This document shows positions 22,377 through 30,458 of a DNA stretch of 45,789 nucleotides, in pieces. Where the stretch lies: NCBI GenBank assembly GCA_945877315.1, contig CAMCRP010000024.1, forward strand, positions 1 through 45,789, read 5' to 3'. The translations under genes and the position numbers were made by a program. Within the stretch, counting starts at the first letter, position 1; every line of letters starts with the position of its first letter. This DNA is from an uncultured Ruminococcus sp. (lineage in GTDB: Bacteria; Bacillota; Clostridia; Oscillospirales; Ruminococcaceae). The notes below the pieces were generated by a model that was not told the origin of the DNA, made no database searches, and worked only from the letters and a program-made list of their open reading frames with translations.

Positions 22377-22528
22377 CACGGAAATAAATTTTCGACGAAT
22401 TTTTGTAGGGTCGGTCAGTGACCGCCCGCAGATACGCTATTTTCGGCTTTCTGCGGCACTGCGGGCGACCAATGGTTGCCCCTACATAAGCATATTTGTT
22501 TGGTATTGCGTGAAAATTTATTTCCGTG
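22377..22528. mobile_element. 152-bp MITE-like element
   Basis: Perfect 17-bp terminal inverted repeats (CACGGAAATAAATTTTC and its complement) bound a non-coding 152-bp sequence. Inside, a second long imperfect inverted repeat runs from TGTAGGG through CCGCCCGCAG to its partner ending CCCCTACA. It has no frame and would need a transposase from elsewhere. Similar TGTAGGGG/GCGGGCGACC inserts are common between genes of gut Clostridia. Confidence 0.65.
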
Positions 22529-22546
22529 TGTGAAAAGTGGATTTTC

Positions 22547-22575
22547 TTGACATAATGCGAAAAATATGGTAGAAT
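22547..22575 (+). promoter_or_regulatory. Promoter for the AGCS symporter gene
   Basis: TTGACA and TAGAAT are spaced by 17 bases, with the start predicted about 30 bases before the ATG. Confidence 0.75.
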
Positions 22576-22611
22576 AATTCTGTTATATTTTTTTAGTGGG
22601 TGATAATTTTT

Positions 22612-24030
22612 ATGTGGGAAAATATCGGAAAGGTTCTTGACAAAATAGACAATATCGTCTGGGGAATACCGCTTATTACGCTGATTTTGGCAACGGGTAT
22701 TGTTCTGACGGTGCGTCTGAAAGGCGTTCAGTTTCGTCGGCTGGGACGTGCGCTGAAATTTATGGTACAGAATGAGGAGGGCGGTCACGGCGAGGTTTCA
22801 AGCTTCGGTGCGCTTTGTACTTCACTTTCGGCTACCATAGGAACGGGAAACATTGTGGGCGTTGCTACGGCTATCGGTGTTCTTTCGGGCGGCCCGGGTG
22901 CGCTGTTCTGGATGTGGATCGCAGCTCTTTTGGGTATGGCTACCAAATATGCAGAGGGCTTTCTTGCCATAAAATACCGAACTATTGACAGCGAGGGACA
23001 CGTTCTCGGAGGTCCCTTCTACTACATAGAAAACGGTATGGGCGCAAAGTGGAAATGGCTTGCTAAGATCTTTGCGTTCTTCGGTGCGTGTGTTGGACTT
23101 TTCGGTATCGGAACATTTTCTCAGGTAAACGGTATCGCTTCGGCGGTTCAGGGATTTTTTGACCCCGACAATGCAAACACGGTGGCGCTTTTCGGAAATG
23201 AGTATTCCATCTCGGTTATCGTTACGGGAATTGTGCTGACTATCTGCACGGGGCTTGTTGTTATTGGGGGACTGAAAAGAATTTCGGGCGTTTCTCAGGT
23301 TGTTGTTCCCTTTATGGCGATAATCTATGTCATTGCTTGTCTGACGCTTATCATCACAAATATCAAGCTTCTGCCCGCTGCATTTGCGGAGATTATCGCT
23401 GACGCATTCGGTGCAAGGGCTGTTGCGGGAGGCGTTGGAGCGTCCATTGCAATTGCCGTTCAGAAGGGTGTTGCGAGAGGAATTTTCTCCAACGAAGCGG
23501 GTCTGGGCTCTGCGCCTATTGCAGCCGCTGCGGCAAAGACACATGATACCGTCCGTCAGGGACTTGTTACCATGACGGGAACATTTATCGACACTATTGT
23601 TATCTGCACCATGACGGGACTTAGCATTGTAATGATGGGTTCATGGAGCAACGAAGCCTTAGAGGGCGTTGCAGTCACTGCGGACGCTTATGAAAAGGGA
23701 CTTTTCTTCCTGCCCGAAGGCGTGTGCACGTTCATTTTAATGGCTTGTCTGGTGTTCTTTGCCTTCACAACTATACTCGGCTGGGAATATTACGGTGAAC
23801 GCTGCCTTGAATATCTCACAAACAGAAGCAAAACGGCAACCGTTGTTTACAAGATACTTTACATTTTCGCCGTGTTTATCGGTCCGTATATGACTGTTGC
23901 GGCGGTTTGGACTATTGCGGATATTTTCAACGGACTTATGGCATTGCCGAACGTTGTTGCTTTGCTGGCGCTCAGTGGTGTTGTTGCAAAGGAAACCAAT
24001 GAATATTTCCGAAAAGAAAAAGAAAATTGA
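22612..24030 (+). CDS. Sodium:alanine/glycine symporter, AGCS family
   Basis: The 472-residue membrane protein matches the AGCS family through its length: LITLILATGIVLTVRLKGVQ, SATIGTGNIVGVATAIG, GPGALFWMWIAALLGMATKY, GVARGIFSNEAGLGSAPIA and the late ILGWEYYGERC. It should import alanine, glycine or D-isomers with sodium. The first motif region forms the Na+/substrate site in AlsT-like transporters. It is a single gene with its own promoter and terminator. Confidence 0.95.
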   Translation: MWENIGKVLDKIDNIVWGIPLITLILATGIVLTVRLKGVQFRRLGRALKFMVQNEEGGHGEVSSFGALCTSLSATIGTGNIVGVATAIGVLSGGPGALFWMWIAALLGMATKYAEGFLAIKYRTIDSEGHVLGGPFYYIENGMGAKWKWLAKIFAFFGACVGLFGIGTFSQVNGIASAVQGFFDPDNANTVALFGNEYSISVIVTGIVLTICTGLVVIGGLKRISGVSQVVVPFMAIIYVIACLTLIITNIKLLPAAFAEIIADAFGARAVAGGVGASIAIAVQKGVARGIFSNEAGLGSAPIAAAAAKTHDTVRQGLVTMTGTFIDTIVICTMTGLSIVMMGSWSNEALEGVAVTADAYEKGLFFLPEGVCTFILMACLVFFAFTTILGWEYYGERCLEYLTNRSKTATVVYKILYIFAVFIGPYMTVAAVWTIADIFNGLMALPNVVALLALSGVVAKETNEYFRKEKEN

Positions 24031-24045
24031 TTTTACAATAAAAAG

Positions 24046-24090
24046 GGCTGCTGTCGGTGATTTTGTCATCGACAGCAGCCGTATTTTTTA
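24046..24090. terminator. Bidirectional terminator between symporter and dusB
   Basis: An 11-bp perfect stem (GGCTGCTGTCG with CGACAGCAGCC) extends with GTGA/TCAT mispairs; A-runs on the left and a T-run on the right suit both directions. Confidence 0.85.
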
Positions 24091-25065
24091 TTCGGTAGCC
24101 TTTTTGCGGACTTCATCTGCAAGCCTGTAAAGGTCGTCCAAGGTGCAGAGTGTCCCGCAAAGTCTGCGAAATTCCGCTGCGCCCTTCATTCCCTTTATAT
24201 AGTGGGAGGCATGGGCACGGGCTTCACGCATGGCGGAATATTCGCCCTTGTTTTTCACCATCATTTCAATGTGATGAAGCATTATGTCCACACGCTCGGT
24301 CTGGGACGGTTCGGGGAGAAGCTCCCCCGTTTCAAGGTAGTGTTCAACCATTTTGAAAAGATATGGTCTGCCGTATGTTCCTCTGCCTATCATAACAAGG
24401 TCACAGCCTGTTTCGTCGTACATTTTCTTTGCGTCCTGGGGGGACTGAATGTCGCCGTTGCCGATAACGGGGATAGATACAGCGTCCTTTACCTTTTTGA
24501 TGTAGCTTATGTCGGCATTTCCGTGATACATCTGCGCTTTTGTCCGTGCGTGAAGGGTGATTGCCGCTGCGCCGCTTTCTTCCATAAGCTTTGCAAATTC
24601 GATACAGTTTATGCTGTTTTCGTCCCAGCCAAGGCGGAATTTCACCGTTACGGGTACGGGTACTGCTTTTACCGTTTCTTCCACTATTTTCGCAGCTGTT
24701 ACGGGCGATTTCATCAGTGCGGAGCCGCTGCCGTTTCCCGCAACCTTTGGGACGGGACAGCCCATATTTATGTCGATAATGTCTGGCTGATATTTCATAA
24801 GCTTTTCTGCCGCTTTTGCAACATAAACGGGGTCATCTCCGAAAAGCTGGAGAGCCATGGGACGCTCTTCATCGGTCACGATACACAGCTCCTCTGTGTT
24901 CTTGTCGCTGTAACAAAGCCCCTTTGCGGATATCATTTCCGAAACAACGTAAGCTGCGCCGTACTCCTTGCAGACAGTCCGATAAGCCCTGTCAGCCACC
25001 GAAGCCATGGGCGCAAGTGCGGCAGTTTTTTTGATAAGAACGCCGCCTATATTCACGAATTCCAT
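24088..25065 (-). CDS. dusB: tRNA-dihydrouridine synthase, DusB type
   Basis: The enzyme reduces uridines in the tRNA D-loop with FMN and NADPH. The 325-residue protein has APMASVADRAYR, DINMGCPVPKVAGNGSGSAL (with the catalytic Cys), VTVKFRLGWD, HARTKAQMYHGNADI, and IGNGDIQSPQDA. It is the last gene of a leftward group; its ATG shares one base with the queF stop (TAATG). Co-transcription with queF puts two tRNA modification genes together. Confidence 0.94.
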   Translation of the reverse strand: MEFVNIGGVLIKKTAALAPMASVADRAYRTVCKEYGAAYVVSEMISAKGLCYSDKNTEELCIVTDEERPMALQLFGDDPVYVAKAAEKLMKYQPDIIDINMGCPVPKVAGNGSGSALMKSPVTAAKIVEETVKAVPVPVTVKFRLGWDENSINCIEFAKLMEESGAAAITLHARTKAQMYHGNADISYIKKVKDAVSIPVIGNGDIQSPQDAKKMYDETGCDLVMIGRGTYGRPYLFKMVEHYLETGELLPEPSQTERVDIMLHHIEMMVKNKGEYSAMREARAHASHYIKGMKGAAEFRRLCGTLCTLDDLYRLADEVRKKATE

Positions 25066-25562
25066 TATCGGTTATCCACCTTTTCGGGATAGAGATCGTG
25101 GTTGGCAAGACGGTTTTCGGCGATCTGTTCCCACTTTGTGCCCGGTCTGCCGTAGTTGCAGTAGGGGTCAATGGAAATGCCCCCTCTGGGAGTAAATTTT
25201 CCCCAAACCTCGATATATTTCGGGTCCATAAGCTTGATAAGATCCTTCATAATGATGTTTACGCAGTCCTCGTGGAAATCACCGTGATTTCTGAAGCTGA
25301 ACAGATACAGCTTCAAGGATTTGCTCTCCACCATTCGCACATCGGGGACGTAGGAAATGGTTATGCAGGCAAAATCGGGCTGCCCCGTAATAGGGCAAAG
25401 GCTGGTGAACTCGGGGCAGTTGAATTTCACGAAATAGTCGTTGTCCTGATGCTTGTTCACAAAGGTTTCCAGCACCTGGGGGGCGTAATCGTCGGGATAT
25501 TTGGTATGCTGATTTCCGAGGAGAGTAACGCCCTCGGTCTCGTTTTTGGTTCTACCTGTCAT
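25065..25562 (-). CDS. queF: NADPH-dependent preQ0 reductase
   Basis: QueF reduces the nitrile of preQ0 to the aminomethyl group of preQ1. The 165-residue protein is the short YkvM-type form, with the catalytic Cys in [14 protein letters not shown] and the substrate motif [26 protein letters not shown] precedes the ATG. With FolE, QueD, QueE and QueC encoded in the window, it completes GTP to preQ1. tgt and queA for insertion into tRNA are not in the window. Confidence 0.96.
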   Translation of the reverse strand: MTGRTKNETEGVTLLGNQHTKYPDDYAPQVLETFVNKHQDNDYFVKFNCPEFTSLCPITGQPDFACITISYVPDVRMVESKSLKLYLFSFRNHGDFHEDCVNIIMKDLIKLMDPKYIEVWGKFTPRGGISIDPYCNYGRPGTKWEQIAENRLANHDLYPEKVDNR

Positions 25563-25574
25563 TTTATTTTCCTC

Positions 25575-26507
25575 CTATATACAGGATATTTTAACTCCGG
25601 CGGGAACTACAAATTTCAGCTTGCCGGGCAGCAGGCGGACGGAAAAGGAATTTCGCTCCATGGGAATGGCTTCTCCGTCGCAGTTCAGGAAAAATGGCTT
25701 GCTGTCGTTTACGGTAACGTCCAGCTTTGCGGTGCGTATCATATGTATCCTCTGCCCCGTTTTTCCCGGGGAGATGTCCGCAAAGCTTGAGAATAGCCGC
25801 TTTCTGTCCGCAAAGGGCATTTCCTCCGCCAGCAGAACGTCCATTATTCCGTCGTCGGGGACGGCATTGCGCACGGGCGAAATATCACCGCCAAGGCAGC
25901 GTCCGTTAAAGCAGGCGGCTAAGATGTAATTTCCGCTGTAATCCACACCGTTTGCGGTAATGGTGCAGCTGTAACGCTTGTTCAAAATCAGGTCTGACAG
26001 GACGCTGATTCGATAGGGCAGAGAGGGCTTTATAAAAGCGGCTATTTCCATTAATGGGGTTTCTCTGTTAATGGTGCTGCCTGCTCCGATGCTTATGCAG
26101 TTGGGTACGCAAAGCCCGTTTGAAAGCTCCAGCAGGTCTAATTTTCGGGAATTTCCCGTAACAAGGGCATCCACCGACGAAAAAGCTTCGGCAGGCTCAA
26201 AGCTTCTGAGGATTCCGTTTGTCAGTCCCACGGGACAGAATGCGACCTCACAGCTGTTAAAATCGGTTATGCCCGAAATGACGTTTAAAAGGGAGCCGGA
26301 ACCGCCCACGGCGTATATCCTTATCATCTCGTTTGAGAAAAAGGAGATCATCTTTGCAGTCATTTCCCGCTCATAGCCCTCATGCTCGGAGATGCAGATA
26401 AGCGGCTCAATGCCGTATTTTTCGCAGACCGCTTCAATGCTTCTGCGAATTCTTTCGCTGGCATCTGTCTTTCCTGCCAGCGGATTTATAATGAAAATAT
26501 GGCGCAT
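25575..26507 (-). CDS. Diacylglycerol/lipid-kinase-like protein with degenerate nucleotide motif
   Basis: The 310-residue protein has the fold order of DgkB/YegS lipid kinases: IINPLAGK at the start, a glycine loop, CPVGLTNGILRSF, and the PDDGIMDV catalytic loop with the following beta-rich domain. However, the loop normally GGDGTxNE is GGSGSLLNV (68-76), losing the conserved Asp and Glu, and the P-x-GTxND segment is altered. Activity may be lost or changed. The ATG (MRHIF) has AAGGAGG upstream; longer starts are less likely. It is the first gene of the queF-dusB group, with a 12-base gap. Confidence 0.8.
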   Translation of the reverse strand: MRHIFIINPLAGKTDASERIRRSIEAVCEKYGIEPLICISEHEGYEREMTAKMISFFSNEMIRIYAVGGSGSLLNVISGITDFNSCEVAFCPVGLTNGILRSFEPAEAFSSVDALVTGNSRKLDLLELSNGLCVPNCISIGAGSTINRETPLMEIAAFIKPSLPYRISVLSDLILNKRYSCTITANGVDYSGNYILAACFNGRCLGGDISPVRNAVPDDGIMDVLLAEEMPFADRKRLFSSFADISPGKTGQRIHMIRTAKLDVTVNDSKPFFLNCDGEAIPMERNSFSVRLLPGKLKFVVPAGVKISCI

Positions 26508-26903
26508 AGCTTTTCTGACCTCCTTCTGCATTATTATTCTATTATATTGTAACACAACAAAATGTATATTATCACACGTAATTTTTAGCGTTTTGGAATT
26601 AATAACTAAACGTTTTTTTAACAGAGATGGTGAAATGATGCAGGTTTTTCCGTGAAAAAAGCAAGCCTTTGAATAAAAACGTTTCAGACATTTTCCATTA
26701 AAGGGTAAAATACTAAACGTTTATTGAATTATGGGAATCTCTCGGCACAAAACCACATAGGCGCAAGCTTTTGTGCCGATTTCTTATCCAGAATTTTAAT
26801 GGCGTCTTGTATAAATTTTTTTCTAAAAACCTATTGACGAAATATTAATTTTGCGATATAATATTATTAATTGGTAGAAGCTAACTTGAATGGAAGTGAA
26901 ATT
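26508..26903. other. Intergenic region between the lipid-kinase-like and histidine kinase genes
   Basis: This AT-rich divergent gap has no convincing gene. It contains three AAACGTTT palindromes (26608, 26677, 26715), an 11-bp perfect hairpin (TCGGCACAAAA at 26742 with its complement at 26769, 16-base loop) and the kinase promoter. The hairpin is not followed by a clear T-run. No known riboswitch class was recognised. Confidence 0.5.
26834..26862 (+). promoter_or_regulatory. Promoter for the histidine kinase operon
   Basis: TTGACG and TATAAT are spaced by 17 bases. The predicted start is near 26869, which makes a TTG at 26871 unlikely as start codon and favours the TTG at 26904. Confidence 0.75.
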
Positions 26904-29645
26904 TTGGAAGGCTCATTTTACGATAAAAAGGGCGAGGAGCTGCGTTCGGAAAGGACAAAGCAGCTTATCTCCAAGCTTATCTTCTGGATAATGGCAATAT
27001 TCAGCGTCGGAATTGCGGTGCTGTTTTTTGTTCAGAGAGAGAATATGACAATAGCGGGGATATTTGCTGTAGTGCCTGCGGTGCTGCTTATCCCCGTGTA
27101 CAGCAAAAGGGTCCCTGCGGACGTGCAGTACTATATCACTGGCTTTGCGATGATGTCGCTTATTACGGTCTATGCGGTTTACCGTCAGACGCTGGGGATA
27201 ATTCAGGGAGTGTACCTGACTGCCATGTGCGTGACCTCCCTGTCCCGCAATCTGCGGCTGGCAAGGCTGGAGATCGCATTTACTGCGCTGGTTTACCTTA
27301 TCTGTGCGCCGTTTTTCCCCCAATATGTTTTAAGCTACGGAATGGCGATCCTGCCGTTTCTGCTCAGGACGGCGGTAATGTTTATCGGAATGATGATAAT
27401 AACCGTCCTTGTCAGCTGGAATAACAGACAGGTGCTTATCGCTACCCAAAAGACGCAGAATGTGGAATATCTCCTGCGTGTGGTGGAGATAAAAAAGAAC
27501 GAGGCGGAGGCTGCGGCAAAGGCAAAGTCCGACTTCCTTGCAAATATGTCCCACGAAATAAGAACGCCTATGAACGCTATCTGCGGTATGGCGGAGCTTA
27601 TGTCAAGGAAGGAAATGTCCGATTCAAACGCCGAATATCTTGACACTATCCGTGCCTCGGCGGGCAGTCTGCTGGACATTATCAACGATATTCTGGATTT
27701 TTCCAAGATAGATGCGGGAAAAATGGAGCTTTCCGAGTCGGAATATATGCTCTTTTCCACGGTCAATGACGTTCAGAATATGATAAATTCCCGTTTAAAG
27801 GGCGGGAATGTAACTTTTGTGGTAAATGCTTCTCCCGATATACCGTCGGTATTTGTGGGAGATGAGGTGCGTATCAGGCAGATACTTCTCAATCTCCTGG
27901 GAAATGCCGTGAAATTTACCGAAAAGGGAAAGATAACGCTGGACGTTTCCTTTAAACGGGAAAATTTGGGGCAGGCAAGGCTTATCTTCCGAGTTTCCGA
28001 CACGGGTATCGGCATAAAGGACGAGGACAAGGAGAAGCTTTTTAACGCATTTTCTCAGGCGGACACAAAGAAGAGCCGCACCATTCAGGGTACGGGCCTG
28101 GGGCTTGTTATCACAAAGCGTCTGGCGGAAATGATGGGCGGCAGCGTTACCATGCAGAGTGTTTACGGCAAGGGTACGACCTTCACCGTGGAGCTGCTGC
28201 AAAGGTGTCCCGACCTTTCCCCCTGTATTGACAAGGAGATATTCAGCAGCGGCAGATATTTCATACTGGAGAAAAATCCCTATTACCGTGAGGGTCTGGA
28301 CAAGCTCTTTGACGGTCTGGGTGCGGACTACGTTATTACGGAAAATTTTGCGGACATCGAAAGGGTGGAATTCAAGGGCAGATCCGATCATCTGCTGTAC
28401 GATTTCACCGATTTTGGAAAATCGGTCATGGGGCTTGGGGACAGAATAAAGGACGTTGTCTGCACGGCAATGACCAATCCCGAAATACAGCTTTCCGCCG
28501 AGGACAGAATGGGCAGCACCTTTGTGCTGAGAAAGCCCGTTACGCTGTTTTCGCTTTGCCCCTTCGTAAACAACGGCATACGTCAGCGAATGTTGGAGAA
28601 ACAGCCTAAATATGAGCATTTCCGCTGCCCCGAGGCAAGGGTGCTCGTAGTCGATGACAATGAAACCAATCTGAAGGTGGCAAAGGGCTTTCTTGACAGA
28701 TATTCGGCGCAGGCGGTGCTTGTGTCAAGCGGTGCGGAGGCTTTGTGGCTGGTGGAAAACGGCGAGTGCTTTGACCTTATCTTCATGGACCATATGATGC
28801 CCGACATGGACGGCGTGGAAACGGCAGAGAAGATAAGAGCTCTGCATGTTCCTATGGCTAAGACCGTTCCCATTGTTGCCCTTACGGCAAATGCCATTAA
28901 GGGCGTGGACGAAATGTTCCTTGCATCGGGAATGAACGGCTTCCTTGCAAAGCCCATTGACCCCGAGCTGCTTAACGAAATTATGCGAAAGTTCATACCC
29001 AAGGTAAAGCAGCTTATCTGTCCGCCCGAAAATACGGCTGTTTTTGCTGCGGTTGAAACAGGCATACAGATCCCCGGCGTGGACGCAGACAAGGCTGCCG
29101 AAAGGCTTGGCAGTGCGGAAATTTACCGTGAGCTGCTGGCTGCGGCATACAGCGAGGGCAGCTACAAGTGTGAGCGTCTGGAAATGTTTTATGACGCTAA
29201 GGACTGGAAAAATTATATGATAGAGGCTCATTCTCTGAAAAGTACGGCGGCTAATATCGGTGCGTCCGAGCTTTCCGAGCAGGCGGCAAGGCATGAGGCT
29301 GCGGCAAAATCGGGAAATTATGCGTTTATCGAGTCGGACGGCAGAAGGCTGACAGCGGGCTATCGAAGTCTGCTGGAGGCTCTCAAGGAAGTCTGCTCAA
29401 AGCCCGACAGAAAGCCGCATACCGACGGTGCGGAGCTTTCTCCCGAGGAGCTTTCGCAGCGTATTTCCCAAATTGTGGAGGATATTGAAGGCTTCGACAC
29501 CGACAAGGCAGAGCGGGAGCTTTCCGAGCTGTTGGAATTCCGCCTTGATGATGATACATTTGACAGAGTGCTTGCGGCTTCGGAGAAAATGTCGGGATTT
29601 TTCTACGATGAAGCAGCTGATATACTTAGAAAGGACAGATTATGA
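26904..29645 (+). CDS. Hybrid sensor histidine kinase with receiver and HPt domains
   Basis: About 913 residues. Five to six membrane segments (about 22-175) form the sensor, without a large external domain. HisKA follows with His217 (NMSHEIRTPMN), then HATPase_c (NLLGNAVKF, VSDTGIGI, GTGLGLVITKRLAEMMGG), a receiver-like segment without a phosphoacceptor (about 450-565), a true receiver (VLVVDDNETN, phosphoacceptor Asp629 in IFMDHMMPDMDG) and an HPt domain with His776 (AHSLKSTAANIGA). This gives a full His-Asp-His relay on one chain. The TTG start follows GGAAGTGA. It overlaps the response regulator by 4 bases. Confidence 0.9.
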   Translation: MEGSFYDKKGEELRSERTKQLISKLIFWIMAIFSVGIAVLFFVQRENMTIAGIFAVVPAVLLIPVYSKRVPADVQYYITGFAMMSLITVYAVYRQTLGIIQGVYLTAMCVTSLSRNLRLARLEIAFTALVYLICAPFFPQYVLSYGMAILPFLLRTAVMFIGMMIITVLVSWNNRQVLIATQKTQNVEYLLRVVEIKKNEAEAAAKAKSDFLANMSHEIRTPMNAICGMAELMSRKEMSDSNAEYLDTIRASAGSLLDIINDILDFSKIDAGKMELSESEYMLFSTVNDVQNMINSRLKGGNVTFVVNASPDIPSVFVGDEVRIRQILLNLLGNAVKFTEKGKITLDVSFKRENLGQARLIFRVSDTGIGIKDEDKEKLFNAFSQADTKKSRTIQGTGLGLVITKRLAEMMGGSVTMQSVYGKGTTFTVELLQRCPDLSPCIDKEIFSSGRYFILEKNPYYREGLDKLFDGLGADYVITENFADIERVEFKGRSDHLLYDFTDFGKSVMGLGDRIKDVVCTAMTNPEIQLSAEDRMGSTFVLRKPVTLFSLCPFVNNGIRQRMLEKQPKYEHFRCPEARVLVVDDNETNLKVAKGFLDRYSAQAVLVSSGAEALWLVENGECFDLIFMDHMMPDMDGVETAEKIRALHVPMAKTVPIVALTANAIKGVDEMFLASGMNGFLAKPIDPELLNEIMRKFIPKVKQLICPPENTAVFAAVETGIQIPGVDADKAAERLGSAEIYRELLAAAYSEGSYKCERLEMFYDAKDWKNYMIEAHSLKSTAANIGASELSEQAARHEAAAKSGNYAFIESDGRRLTAGYRSLLEALKEVCSKPDRKPHTDGAELSPEELSQRISQIVEDIEGFDTDKAERELSELLEFRLDDDTFDRVLAASEKMSGFFYDEAADILRKDRL

Positions 29646-30034
29646 AACAGATATTGCTTGTGGACGACAGCCGCACTATCCTTGCGGAAATAAAGGCACT
29701 GCTGTCGGGTGAAGAATATTCGGTGACTCCCGTGGCTTCGGGGGCGCAGGCTCTGAAATATCTTTCGGTAAAGACCCCCGACCTTATTATCTCGGACGTG
29801 CTTATGCCCGAGATGGACGGGTTTAGGCTTATTTCGGAGATACGGCGGGAGGGGTTTGCGGATATTCCCGTTATGCTTATGACAGCGGATACTTCCGAGG
29901 AAAGTAAGCAGAGATGTATAGAAGCGGGGGCGGAGGATTTTATCGCAAAGCCTATTGTTCCCGCAGTACTCAAAAGGCGTGTGGCAAGGATAATGGAGCT
30001 ATCCGAGCTTAAAAAATCATCGTCGGAGGGGTAA
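29642..30034 (+). CDS. Stand-alone CheY-like response regulator
   Basis: The 130-residue protein is one receiver domain: ILLVDDSRTI (Asp8, Asp9), phosphoacceptor Asp52 (LIISDVLMPEMDGF), MTADTSEE and DFIAKPIVP with the switch Lys. There is no output domain, so it acts by binding a partner. The ATGA overlap with the kinase gene makes it the probable end point of that phosphorelay. Targets are not visible nearby. Confidence 0.92.
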   Translation: MKQILLVDDSRTILAEIKALLSGEEYSVTPVASGAQALKYLSVKTPDLIISDVLMPEMDGFRLISEIRREGFADIPVMLMTADTSEESKQRCIEAGAEDFIAKPIVPAVLKRRVARIMELSELKKSSSEG

Positions 30035-30088
30035 TTTTTCGAATTTTGCCGTTTTTACTATGGCTGTTGTAATAATCACCAAAATTGG

Positions 30089-30127
30089 GCGGGCTGCTTA
30101 TGCTTTTTGCATAAACAGTCCGCTTTT
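30089..30127 (+). terminator. Terminator of the kinase-regulator operon
   Basis: A 15-bp stem (GCGGGCTGCTTATGC with GCATAAACAGTCCGC, two G-U) is followed by TTTTGTG. Confidence 0.8.
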
Positions 30128-30369
30128 GTGCAAAATCAACATATGCGATTGCGATAATTTGCGGATTTTTGAGATTATGACGGACAAAATTCCCGTTTAC
30201 TTAAACGTTTTCAAAAGTGTAACCCGCCTGTCCGAATATGTTGCAGGGGGACACAGAGTGCGGAAAAATGTCGTAAAATCCCGTAAAACCGACATTTGCG
30301 CACTTTTTGTCCTGCTTTGGCGGGATAGTGGGGCAAAAACACGTTTTTTGATTTTGTTTAATCTAACAA

Positions 30370-30398
30370 TTGAAAAAATCTGTGAAATACGCTATAAT
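30370..30398 (+). promoter_or_regulatory. Promoter for glycogen phosphorylase
   Basis: TTGAAA and TATAAT are spaced by 17 bases. Predicted leader is about 55 bases. Confidence 0.7.
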
Positions 30399-30458
30399 AT
30401 ACCATAAGGCAGTCAATAGCTGCATATTTCGAGATATATGAAAGGATTGAGTGACCCG

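Larger units (their letters stand above)
30035..30458. other. Intergenic region between response regulator and glycogen phosphorylase
   Basis: No convincing gene was seen in this 424-base gap. It holds the terminator at 30089, one TTAAACGTTTTC palindrome at 30202-30213 and the glgP promoter. A frame of 115 codons inside it runs across the terminator and lacks a ribosome site and any recognisable family. Confidence 0.55.

Noticed and set aside
26742-26779. Known riboswitch before the histidine kinase
   Set aside because: Only a simple 11-bp hairpin is seen; it lacks the conserved cores of c-di-GMP, cobalamin or THF classes.
30060-30407. 115-codon frame between response regulator and glgP
   Set aside because: It runs across a strong terminator and the glgP promoter, has no ribosome site and no family resemblance.
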